DNA from: Hoylesella saccharolytica JCM 17484
GTDB taxonomy: Bacteria; Bacteroidota; Bacteroidia; Bacteroidales; Bacteroidaceae
NCBI RefSeq assembly: GCF_000614205.1
Contig: NZ_BAKN01000001.1
Coordinates: 62,001 to 126,000, forward strand
DNA length: 64,000 nucleotides
Direction of reading: 5' to 3'
The translations under genes and the position numbers were made by a program. The notes beneath the pieces were generated by a model. That model was not told where the DNA came from. It saw only the letters and a program-made list of their open reading frames with translations, and made no database searches. Position 1 is the stretch's first letter, and each line of letters starts with the position of its first letter. Below are positions 1 to 7,657 of the stretch, one piece after another.

Positions 1-213
1 CCCTCTATAATGAAACTCTCTGATATGTGTAAAAACCTTGATGAAACTATCCTGCAAAACATCTTTGAGGTCGTCGTCATTGTCTATATAGCGTGCGCAA
101 ACACCGGTAAGATAATCGGCATACAGGGCGTAGAAATCTTTCATAGCAGTTTTTTCACCGCTATGTAGACGCTTAACCAACTGTTTTTCCTTATCGCCGA
201 TGAAAAAACGCAC
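1..213 (-). CDS. ECF-type RNA polymerase sigma factor (N-terminal part, cut by window edge)
   Basis: Only about the first 70 residues lie in the window. The frame reads FIGDKEKQLVKRLHSGEK, then an ALYADYLTGVCARYIDN stretch and DLKDVLQDSFIKVFTHI, which fits sigma-70 region 2 (core-RNA-polymerase and -10 binding) of extracytoplasmic-function sigma factors, including the DxxQDxFxxV-type helix. An in-frame stop lies just upstream, so a GTG at 213-211 is the likely start; no ATG is available at that end. It begins 4 bp after the stop of the NigD-like lipoprotein gene on the same strand, so the two are probably co-transcribed. The family call is fairly safe; the regulon is unknown. Confidence 0.7.
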   Translation of the reverse strand, partial: MRFFIGDKEKQLVKRLHSGEKTAMKDFYALYADYLTGVCARYIDNDDDLKDVLQDSFIKVFTHIREFHYRG

Positions 214-217
214 GTAT

Positions 218-969
218 CTAATCTATTCTTGTTATCTGTACCGGTGCAGTCATTGCTGCCGAATTTGTTCCTCGTGTCAATGTATTTTTGCGTGTACAGT
301 ATTTAAATTTCACTGTTTTGGGTCCTCTGTACGAGTTCCATTCCAATGTCAGCCACACGGTTTTTCCTTGTGTGTCGGGCAGATTATTGAGCCTGAAAGC
401 TACAATTCCGTCACCTACTCTGCCGTTCGTATCCTTCTGTGCATTGTGATAAAACCTCACGATATAATTGTCTACAAGGTTCGGAACCTGAACCAAATTG
501 ACGAAATGCGTAATGCCATGGTCCATCGAGTGCGAAATCTCAGAGTCAGATACCCATCTTCTGCAATCGTTACCCAGTCGTCTACAATCTCTACCGGGTC
601 GTCTCCGTAAGTTTCTACATTTTTCTTTTCGTTCAAGAAAGGCGCCATATTTTTCGTGCGTATGCTGTCTATCCAGTTCACATTCACGTTTATTCCCTTT
701 CCCAAAGTAGGCCGGTCTACCACCGTATAATTAACCAATGCGCGAACTTCTTTTGTTCCAAAGGGCGACGTCTTCCTATTAACAGGATGTAAAACGGTAG
801 AGTCGTCGAGCTGCATGGAGAACGAAGTGTTGTTTACATTGGGCTTAACGGTTACCAATGCCGTAGGATACGACAAGCTGTAATCGGGCTCATCGTTCGA
901 GCAAGATTGTGTTGCGAGGGCTGCGACCATCACTGTCAGGCCTGCCAGCCATAGAGTTTTCTTCTTCAT
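218..969 (-). pseudogene. NigD-like lipoprotein, single-base frameshift
   Basis: The N-terminal frame (969 down to about 526) starts with a lipoprotein signal (MKKKTLWLAGLTVMVAALATQSCSNDEP, Cys in SCS) and runs through a beta-rich domain to GYLTLRFRTRW. The C-terminal frame carries on with DHGITHFVNLVQVP to a stop at 218. NigD-like proteins of Bacteroidales have this order: an OB-like domain, then a beta-sandwich. The frames join if one G is restored near 522-524, giving RWDHGITHFVNLV. The product would be an outer-membrane-anchored lipoprotein of about 250 residues. NigD was named from a bacteriocin-like locus in Prevotella; its function is not known. The break may be a sequencing error, because the same kind of one-base loss occurs in other genes here. 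Confidence 0.72.
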
Positions 970-1215
970 ATCACCTCTTCTTAAAAATTTCGTTCACCCT
1001 TTAAATTGCAAGATTAAATAAACTTGCATCATTTCCGAGGATAAAATATATAAAGAATGTTAACACTTTCCGAGTCCAATAAAAAGCGATGGGTGTGCAA
1101 TGGCTTGTTTACCGTGCAAATACGGGCAGGCAGTGAACGACCGAAGAATAAAAACTAATAGTAATATTTATACCTTATTATATATAGGCCGTTATTTGTT
1201 TTTATCGTGAAAGAA

Positions 1216-1235
1216 GGTTGACAAATTTATCAACC
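1216..1235. promoter_or_regulatory. 20-bp near-perfect palindrome in the 970-1448 intergenic region
   Basis: GGTTGA and TCAACC arms surround an A/T-rich centre; the 20-bp sequence matches its own reverse complement at 18 of 20 positions. It lies between the divergent NigD-like gene and the lipoprotein gene at 1449, about 215 bp before the latter. It could be an operator or the foot of a small hairpin; no protein can be named. I see nothing else in 970-1448 apart from A/T-rich DNA. Confidence 0.25.
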
Positions 1236-1448
1236 GATAGCGTTGACAAGTTGAAAACTACATCGAGATTTGTTTTCTGTGTGTAACAATAAGATTTAGA
1301 ACGGGCACTTTAACTTCCTGTTTGTTGCTTTTAGATACCCAAATTCAGATAAATATTATTTTTTAACATATTCTTCGTGCAAGTTTTTACATAATGGTGT
1401 TTATAAGGATGAATACAAACCATAAGTTTAACTCAAAAAAACAAAACA

Positions 1449-2024
1449 ATGAAAACAAAAGTATTTTTTAAATCGACAGCTGTAGCTGTATGTTGCCTTA
1501 CTTCTTTTGCATTTGCTTCGTGTAGCAAAAATGATGACACACCCCCTATTTCACACTTAACTTTCGATAAAAACAAAGTTGAACTGGCTGAAGGAAACAA
1601 GGTAACTGTTAAAGTTGGCGGTGGTGTTGAACCGTACAAAGTAACTCCGGGAGATGCCAAAATAGCAACGGCAACAGTAGAAAAGAATGTTATTACCATT
1701 ACAGCTGTGAAAAAAGGAGGCACCGTTATCAATGTCAGTGATAAAAACAAGAAAAGTGGAATCGTTACGGTTGTTGTTAAAGATGCCGCCTCTGCACTTA
1801 CTTTTGATAAGCCCACGGTCACTCTTGCTATCAACAAAACCGAGCAAGTTACCGTAAAAGGCGGTACAGGTCCTTATATGGCTGTGGTTCAAACTCCCAC
1901 CATTGCATCGGCAGAAGTAAAAGGTAATGTTATCACCGTAAAAGGTTTAAAAACCGGTGCAACCACCATTACGGTAAACGATAAAAATAAAAACGTAGGT
2001 ACGATAGCCGTAACCATAAAATAA
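1449..2024 (+). CDS. Lipoprotein with two Ig-like (BIG2-type) repeats
   Basis: A 191-residue product. Residues 1-25 form a lipoprotein signal ending FAFASCSKNDD, so the mature protein should be lipid-anchored and exposed from the cell envelope. The rest is two copies of a domain of about 80 residues: each starts LTFDK, runs through VTVK.G.GPY and IATATVE/IASAEVK, and ends with a glycine-rich ITV.DKNK..GTIAVTI strand, as in bacterial Ig-like group 2 domains. The protein is small, Lys-rich and carries no enzymatic motif. It stands alone, with a terminator directly downstream. A structural or adhesive surface role is an inference from the fold only. Confidence 0.6.
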   Translation: MKTKVFFKSTAVAVCCLTSFAFASCSKNDDTPPISHLTFDKNKVELAEGNKVTVKVGGGVEPYKVTPGDAKIATATVEKNVITITAVKKGGTVINVSDKNKKSGIVTVVVKDAASALTFDKPTVTLAINKTEQVTVKGGTGPYMAVVQTPTIASAEVKGNVITVKGLKTGATTITVNDKNKNVGTIAVTIK

Positions 2025-2058
2025 AATCATTTCATCTATTACTTTCTCTATGAAAGGA

Positions 2059-2096
2059 GCAGGCTCTGGTTTGTGTTAATCGGGGCCTGCTTTTTT
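2059..2096 (+). terminator. Rho-independent terminator after the Ig-like lipoprotein gene
   Basis: GCAGGC and GCCTGC arms flank a loop, followed by TTTTTTA. It starts 35 bp after the stop codon at 2024. Confidence 0.75.
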
Positions 2097-2314
2097 ATGT
2101 TTACGCCAGTTCGGTATCAGTAATCCCCCTCTCTTTCCCCTTTTTAACCTTTCACCTTTTTACCTTTTCACTTTTACTGGGGTAGGTAAGGTAGGGTTGG
2201 TAGGTTGAAGTAGGTGGCAGGAAACGGAGAGACATATAAACTTTCATCCTTATTTCTTCCTCCTTCATCCAGGAAATACCTTTTCATCTTTTTACTTTTT
2301 CACCTTTTAGGTTG

Positions 2315-2731
2315 CTTTCAAATTGTTACTTTTTTAACGTTTAAGAACACTTCTAGTTTTCTCTTTTCCTTACAAATTGCTTTTCCAATCCAGAGAAAAA
2401 TAAGGGATAAAAAAGCGAAAAATCAGCATTGATTTTCCCAAAGCATAGGTTTTGAGTTGCAAAAGCTATGCTTTTAGGTTGCAAAACATCAGCTTTTGGA
2501 GGGTAAAACCTATGTTTTTACACCCCGAAAAACGCAATTTTAGGGCGTTTCAGAAGGGTAAAAAGAAAGCAAAATCTATCCAAAAACGCACAAATCATTA
2601 ATTATCAACGCCATACATAACCGCAAAATCCTGACGTTTTTACGAGTCGAGAGCAAGTTGAACGATTTCGTTGGCACTCTCGCGAAGTTGCTTCTGATTT
2701 CTTGACAATGCGAAAAGTAACAAATTGTAAG
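2315..2731. repeat. Dispersed intergenic element, copy A (417 bp, MITE-like)
   Basis: The ends are imperfect inverted repeats of the form CTTTCAAATTGTTACTTTT (left) and, reverse-complemented, CTTACAATTTGTTACTTTT (right). Inside, at 2439-2519, are four 15-bp A/T-flanked near-palindromes whose starts are exactly 22 bp apart (2439, 2461, 2483, 2505). The same element recurs, in the opposite orientation, at 19558-19974 and 38852-39267, with truncated or diverged copies at 29713 and 50364. About 150 bp to its left (2160-2310) is shared with copies D and E. No convincing coding region was found. Confidence 0.7.
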
Positions 2732-2939
2732 TAGGTGGAGTGGAATGGATTGTTAGGAAGTATGGAATAAAAAATCTTCTCCGACTTCTCTGCAATCCCA
2801 TTTAAATAGAGCTGTAAGCGGCTAATCCCATAGGGATTATTATAGAAGAATATACCCTTTCTTTCTCTTTTACGATTGGGTTATAAGTGCTTCTGTTCTC
2901 TTTATTTGCCCTATAATCGGGTTAAATTGTGTAAATTCA

Positions 2940-2971
2940 TTTGTCTGTTCAGTTAAAATACTATACCTTTG
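2940..2971 (+). promoter_or_regulatory. Bacteroidetes-type promoter of the tRNA-Gly/tRNA-Leu unit
   Basis: TTTG at 2940-2943, 20 bp, then TACCTTTG at 2964-2971. This matches the known Bacteroidetes -33/-7 consensus. The tRNA begins 12 bp after the -7 box, so this is a useful local calibration for other promoters in the window. Confidence 0.8.
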
Positions 2972-2982
2972 TGTGGCAATTT

Positions 2983-3055
2983 GCGGAAATAGCTCAGTTG
3001 GTAGAGCACAACCTTGCCAAGGTTGGGGTCGCGAGTTCGAGTCTCGTTTTCCGCT
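2983..3055 (+). tRNA. tRNA-Gly (GCC)
   Basis: A standard cloverleaf can be drawn. The GCGGAAA acceptor arm pairs with TTTCCGC, the D arm is GCTC/GAGC, the anticodon loop TTGCCAA gives anticodon GCC, and the T arm is GCGAG-TTCGAGT-CTCGT. The discriminator is T and no CCA is encoded. It is directly followed by tRNA-Leu. Confidence 0.95.
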
Positions 3056-3079
3056 CTTACACATAGGTTAAATCCTGTT

Positions 3080-3164
3080 GCCGCAATGGTGGAATTGGTA
3101 GACACGAGGGACTTAAAATCCTTGGCCAGTAATGGCTGTGCGGGTTCGAGTCCCGCTCGCGGCA
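3080..3164 (+). tRNA. tRNA-Leu (TAA)
   Basis: A class II tRNA of about 85 nt with a long variable arm. The acceptor GCCGC pairs with GCGGC, the anticodon loop CTTAAAA gives anticodon TAA, and the T arm is GCGGG-TTCGAGT-CCCGC. It lies 24 bp after tRNA-Gly and only 22 bp before the next protein gene, which may be co-transcribed. Confidence 0.95.
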
Positions 3165-3186
3165 CTTTACCTAAAAACATTATATT

Positions 3187-4863
3187 ATGCGTAAAAATCT
3201 AATCCTTACTTTCTCAGTAATTTCGTCGTTAGCCTTGACGTCGTGCTCTAAATTAGGGCCTCTGTCGGCAGACAATTTTACAGTAACCCCCAATCCGTTG
3301 GAAGTAACAGCTAATCAGGTGCCTGCTACAATAGATGCCAGATTTCCTGTTAAATACATGAAGAAAAAGGCCGTTGTAACCATCATTCCCGAACTGCGTT
3401 ATGGCAGCGGACAGGTTGCAGTGGGCGAACGTACAACATTCCAAGGCGAAAAGGTAAGAGGCAACGACCAAACTGTTCCTTACAAAGCCGGTGGACGCTA
3501 CTCGATGAAGACCTCTTTCGGTTATGTTCCCGAAATGTTGAAGAGCGAATTGTATCTTACTTTTGATGCACGCAAAGGCAAAAAGCGCGTAAACCTGCCG
3601 GCTGTAAAGGTGGCCGACGGCGTTGTTTCTACTTCGCAGCTTTACAAAAGAACAATGTTGAACGATGGCTTGTGTCTTGCTCCGGATACATTCCAGCGTG
3701 TAAAGGCACAAAAGCAAGAAGCCAACATCAAGTTCTTAATCAATCAGGCCAACCTGCGCAAGAGCGAATTGAAGAACAATTCGATTGGCGAGTTTGTACG
3801 TATGTTGAAGAAAATCAACAACGACCGCGAAAAATTGAACTTGCGTAATGTTGAAGTGAGTGCTTATGCATCACCCGAAGGTGGTTTCGCACTTAACGAC
3901 AAGCTGGCTAACAAACGTCAGAACACAGGTGAAGAATATGTAAAAGGTCAGTTGAAGCAGAATAATGTACAAACCAATATCGATGCACATTATACCGCAC
4001 AAGACTGGGAAGGTTTCCAGAAATTGGTTCAAGCATCTAATATTCAAGATAAAGATGTTATCCTTCGCGTGCTTTCAATGTACAAAGATCCGCAGGAACG
4101 CGAGCAGCAAATTCGTAATATGAGTGTCGGTTTCCGTGAGTTGGCAACGGGTATTCTTCCCGAATTGCGTCGTGCACGTCTGATTATCAACTACGAAGTA
4201 GTAGGTCGCAGCGACGAGCAGATACAGCAACAGTTTGCACAAGATGCTTCGAAGCTGAGTGTTGACGAAATTTTGTATGGTGCAACACTTACCAACAATG
4301 CTTCTGAGGCAATGAACTATTATCGTAAAGCAACCGAACTGTATCCCAACGATTATCGTGCATACAACAATCTTGGTATGCTGGCTATGCAAATGGGCAA
4401 CGACGAGCAGGCAAGAACCTACTTCCGCAATGCCGTTTCTGTAGATGCTAATGCTGCAGAACCTAACGCCAACCTTGGACTTTTGGCTTTGAAGAGCGGT
4501 AATTTGCAAGAAGCAGAAAGCCTGATTGCGAGAGCCGGTAGCGCTAACGACATCAACAAGGCTGTGGGTACGCTGAATATTGCCAAAGGCAACTATGCAC
4601 TTGCAGAGCAGAACCTCAAAGGTTATGACATCAACACCGCTGCTTTGGCAAAACTTCTCAACAGAAACTATGCCGGTGCAACTGCTACACTGAAAAACGT
4701 GAAGCATCCTGATGCAATGACCGACTATCTCACTGCTGTGGTAAATGCACGTCAAGGCAATACCTCTGCAGCTGCACAAGCCCTTCAAAGCGCTGTTAAG
4801 AAAGAACCCTCATTGGCTTCTTATGCAGCAAACGACTTGGAGCTGGCTAAAGTGGAGAAATGA
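3187..4863 (+). CDS. TPR lipoprotein with an OmpA-like middle domain
   Basis: A 558-residue product. Residues 1-21 are a lipoprotein signal (SSLALTSCSK). A beta-rich N-terminal region follows. The segment around 215-255 (VSAYASPEGGFALNDKLANKR) resembles the OmpA/MotB peptidoglycan-binding core. From about 355 onward TPR helices are visible (ASEAMNYYRKATELYPNDYRAYNNLGML and three or more further units). Proteins of this arrangement are common in Bacteroidales and sit in the periplasm or on the outer membrane; no exact role can be given. The ATG is 22 bp after tRNA-Leu, and the stop overlaps the next start (ATGA at 4860), implying translational coupling. Confidence 0.65.
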   Translation: MRKNLILTFSVISSLALTSCSKLGPLSADNFTVTPNPLEVTANQVPATIDARFPVKYMKKKAVVTIIPELRYGSGQVAVGERTTFQGEKVRGNDQTVPYKAGGRYSMKTSFGYVPEMLKSELYLTFDARKGKKRVNLPAVKVADGVVSTSQLYKRTMLNDGLCLAPDTFQRVKAQKQEANIKFLINQANLRKSELKNNSIGEFVRMLKKINNDREKLNLRNVEVSAYASPEGGFALNDKLANKRQNTGEEYVKGQLKQNNVQTNIDAHYTAQDWEGFQKLVQASNIQDKDVILRVLSMYKDPQEREQQIRNMSVGFRELATGILPELRRARLIINYEVVGRSDEQIQQQFAQDASKLSVDEILYGATLTNNASEAMNYYRKATELYPNDYRAYNNLGMLAMQMGNDEQARTYFRNAVSVDANAAEPNANLGLLALKSGNLQEAESLIARAGSANDINKAVGTLNIAKGNYALAEQNLKGYDINTAALAKLLNRNYAGATATLKNVKHPDAMTDYLTAVVNARQGNTSAAAQALQSAVKKEPSLASYAANDLELAKVEK

Positions 4864-5861
4864 ATAAGATAAGCTATTTTATAGCATCGCTCACCCTGAT
4901 TTTGGCTTCGTGTGGAGTGGAGAGCAACCGTTTTAAGGTTGAAGGACGCTTCCTGAATCTCAATCAGGGTGAGTTCTATGTATATAGTATTGACAACCTT
5001 ATCGACGGAATTGATACGATAAAGGTGCAGGGCGGTCGTTTTGCATACGATATGCAGTGCGAACGGTCCGGAACATTGGTACTGGTATTTCCTAATTTCT
5101 CTGAACAGCCGCTGTTTGCAGAACCCGGTGAAAAGGTGGAAGTGCGTGGAGACGCCTCTCACCTCAAAGAAATGACGGTCAAGGGAACAGACGATAATGA
5201 GCTGATGAACAAGTTTCGCGAATCGGTAGTCAGTGCTTCTCCGCCTGAAGTTATCAGACTGGCAGGCATGTTTATCAAAGATCATCCCGCATCGCCTGTA
5301 AGTGCGTATCTTCTGCGAAAGTATTTTATCACCACATCGCGGGCCGATTATAAACAGGCTTATCAACTGGTACAGCTTCTTTTAAAAGAACAGCCCCGCA
5401 ATGGAATGCTTGTACAAATGAAGAATAAGCTGGAGGGGCTGGTTCAAACAAGCCCGAATGCTCCGTTACCGAAATTTTCGGCAGTGGGTGTGAATGGTGA
5501 AAAGGTATCGCAAGACATCCTGAACAAGGCGCAAGTGGGCGTTCTCAGCGTATGGTCTACCGATAACTCGGAGAGTATGAACATACAATCAATGCTGAAA
5601 ACGAAACTGCGTTCTGCCGGCGGAAAGCTCAAAATTGTGAGTATCTGCATGGATCCCGGCAAAACAAGTTGCAAAGAAACGCTGCGCCGCGATAGTATTT
5701 CGTGGCCCAACATCTGCGACGAACGGATGTTTGAAGGGGCTGTTGCCAAAAAGTTGGGCGTTTATTCGATACCTTATAATATTGTGTTGAAAAACGGAAA
5801 AATCGTCGATCGCAACCTAAACTCGGAACAATTACGTAAAAAACTCGAATCAATGCTTTAA
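4860..5861 (+). CDS. DUF4369/thioredoxin-fold lipoprotein lacking the CxxC motif
   Basis: A 333-residue product with a lipoprotein signal (SLTLILASCGVES). Residues 23-110 look like the DUF4369 beta domain found before thioredoxin domains in Bacteroidetes (FKVEGRFLNLNQGEFYVYS). A helical linker follows. The C-terminal 130 residues have the order of a thioredoxin/TlpA fold (GVLSVWSTDNSESMNIQ, LKIVSICMD, LGVYSIPYNIVLKNGKIV) with the cis-Pro in IPYNI. Where TlpA-like enzymes carry WCxxC, this one has WSTDN, so redox catalysis is unlikely. It overlaps the TPR lipoprotein gene by 4 bp, and the two may work together in the periplasm. Confidence 0.68.
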   Translation: MNKISYFIASLTLILASCGVESNRFKVEGRFLNLNQGEFYVYSIDNLIDGIDTIKVQGGRFAYDMQCERSGTLVLVFPNFSEQPLFAEPGEKVEVRGDASHLKEMTVKGTDDNELMNKFRESVVSASPPEVIRLAGMFIKDHPASPVSAYLLRKYFITTSRADYKQAYQLVQLLLKEQPRNGMLVQMKNKLEGLVQTSPNAPLPKFSAVGVNGEKVSQDILNKAQVGVLSVWSTDNSESMNIQSMLKTKLRSAGGKLKIVSICMDPGKTSCKETLRRDSISWPNICDERMFEGAVAKKLGVYSIPYNIVLKNGKIVDRNLNSEQLRKKLESML

Positions 5862-5877
5862 ACACACACCATCTAAT

Positions 5878-7425
5878 ATGCTTGTAAAAACATTCTGTGC
5901 CGCTGTAAACGGCCTTAAGGTTACCACCGTTACCATTGAGGTAAACCTCGTAAAAGGTATTTTATATCATTTTACCGGACTGGGCGATGAGGCTGTAAGA
6001 GAAGGTCGTGATCGCATTTCATCCGCCATTCAGTACAACAATTTGCGTTTTCCGCGAGCCGATATCACAGTCAATATGGCTCCGGCAGACCTTCGTAAAG
6101 AGGGCAGTAGCTTTGATTTGCCGTTGGCCATTGCGATATTGGCTGCCGACAGTCAGTTGCAAACCGATCTGTTGGATCGTTATATGATGGTGGGCGAATT
6201 GAGTTTAGACGGTACCTTACAACCGGTTAAGGGTGCTTTGCCCATCGCTATCAGGGCCAGAGCAGAGAATTTTAAAGGTCTTATCGTGCCAAAAGCCAAT
6301 GTAAGAGAGGCTGCGGTGGTTAATCAACTCGATGTTTACGGTATGGAAAACATCATGGAGGTGATTCATTTCTTATCCGGCAAACAGCAGTTTGAGCCCA
6401 CTGTGATTGACACACGCAAAGAATTTTACGAACATCAGTATTGTTTCGACCTCGATTTTGCCGACGTACGGGGACAGGAAAACGTGAAACGGGCTATGGA
6501 AGTGGCTGCTGCCGGTTCTCATAATATAATTATGGTAGGTCCGCCCGGTTCGGGAAAGTCGATGATGGCGAAGCGTTTGCCTTCTATTTTACCACCGCTG
6601 TCGCTCGGCGAAAGTCTTGAAACCACCCAGATACACAGTATTGCGGGCAAATTAGGTAAAGGAATGTCGCTCATTTCACAGCGTCCGTTCCGCGCTCCGC
6701 ATCATACCATATCCGAAGTTGCGCTTGTCGGAGGCGGCGCTACACCACAACCGGGCGAAATTTCGTTAGCCCACAACGGAGTTTTATTTGCAGACGAGTT
6801 GCCCGAGTTTAACAAAACAACCCTTGAAGTATTGCGTCAACCCCTTGAAGACCGCAAAATCACCATCTCGCGAGCCAAGTATACGATCGAATATCCTTGC
6901 TCGTTTATGTTTGTTGCTTCTATGAATCCTTGTCCGTGCGGTTACTATGGCGATTCCACACACAACTGTGTATGTACGCCCGGACAAATTCAGCGGTACA
7001 TGAACAAGATAAGCGGACCGCTGCTTGACCGTATCGACATACAGATTGAGATAACCCCTGTGCCCTTCAAAGACATCTCAAAAACTGCACAAGGTGAGCC
7101 GAGCGCAGCGATTAGAGAGCGTGTAATTCGTGCACGACAGATACAAGAAGAGCGATACAAAGACATCAAAGGAGTTTACAGCAACGCGCAGATGACCGAA
7201 CGAATGATACATCAATTTGCCGAACCTGATGCAGCAGGTATCACCATGTTGCGAACGGCGATGGAACGGCTTAGTCTGTCGGCTCGCGCTTACAACCGAA
7301 TACTGAAAGTGGCACGTACCATTGCCGATCTTGCAGGTGCGCCCAACGTTACCTCCGAACATCTTGGCGAGGCCATCAGCTACCGAAATCTGGACCGTGG
7401 CGATTGGGCCGAACGCGGTATTTAA
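5878..7425 (+). CDS. comM: YifB/ComM family Mg-chelatase-like AAA+ ATPase
   Basis: A 515-residue protein of the usual family length. The N-terminal 170 residues form the Lon-protease-like ChlI domain (ITVNMAPADLRKEGSSFDLPLAIAIL). The AAA+ core has Walker A GPPGSGKSMMAKRLP near residue 221 and Walker B-like GVLFADELPEF, followed by the C-terminal helical domain ending in ISYRNLDRG. In naturally competent bacteria ComM is a hexameric helicase that promotes branch migration during integration of incoming DNA. Zinc-like cysteines in MNPCPCGYYGD are typical. It lies 16 bp after the DUF4369 gene. Confidence 0.9.
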   Translation: MLVKTFCAAVNGLKVTTVTIEVNLVKGILYHFTGLGDEAVREGRDRISSAIQYNNLRFPRADITVNMAPADLRKEGSSFDLPLAIAILAADSQLQTDLLDRYMMVGELSLDGTLQPVKGALPIAIRARAENFKGLIVPKANVREAAVVNQLDVYGMENIMEVIHFLSGKQQFEPTVIDTRKEFYEHQYCFDLDFADVRGQENVKRAMEVAAAGSHNIIMVGPPGSGKSMMAKRLPSILPPLSLGESLETTQIHSIAGKLGKGMSLISQRPFRAPHHTISEVALVGGGATPQPGEISLAHNGVLFADELPEFNKTTLEVLRQPLEDRKITISRAKYTIEYPCSFMFVASMNPCPCGYYGDSTHNCVCTPGQIQRYMNKISGPLLDRIDIQIEITPVPFKDISKTAQGEPSAAIRERVIRARQIQEERYKDIKGVYSNAQMTERMIHQFAEPDAAGITMLRTAMERLSLSARAYNRILKVARTIADLAGAPNVTSEHLGEAISYRNLDRGDWAERGI

Positions 7426-7657
7426 ACCCTTTAGGTTCCTGAAATGAGAGGCACGGTCAATTCGTGGTAGGTTCTTTTGGGGTCCGCTTCAGACAACAGG
7501 GATAACAAGGAGCGAAAACACAAATTAGCGAAAGCAAGTTATTTTATCTTTTGGGTGCAAACGTTTGCATCTTTTACCGGCCTCTTTCCGTCGGCAGGGC
7601 ATCGGGTTGTCATAAAGAAAACCTTATCTTTACGGCATATTATTAACCCTGCAACCT

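Noticed and set aside
2214..2432. A 72-codon frame conserved in elements A and D (MAGNGETYKLSS / MAEDGETYKLSS)
   Set aside because: It starts with GTG, lies inside the dispersed repeat, and differences between copies change amino acids as freely as silent sites. Copy E has an early stop. Sequence identity is explained by the repeat itself.
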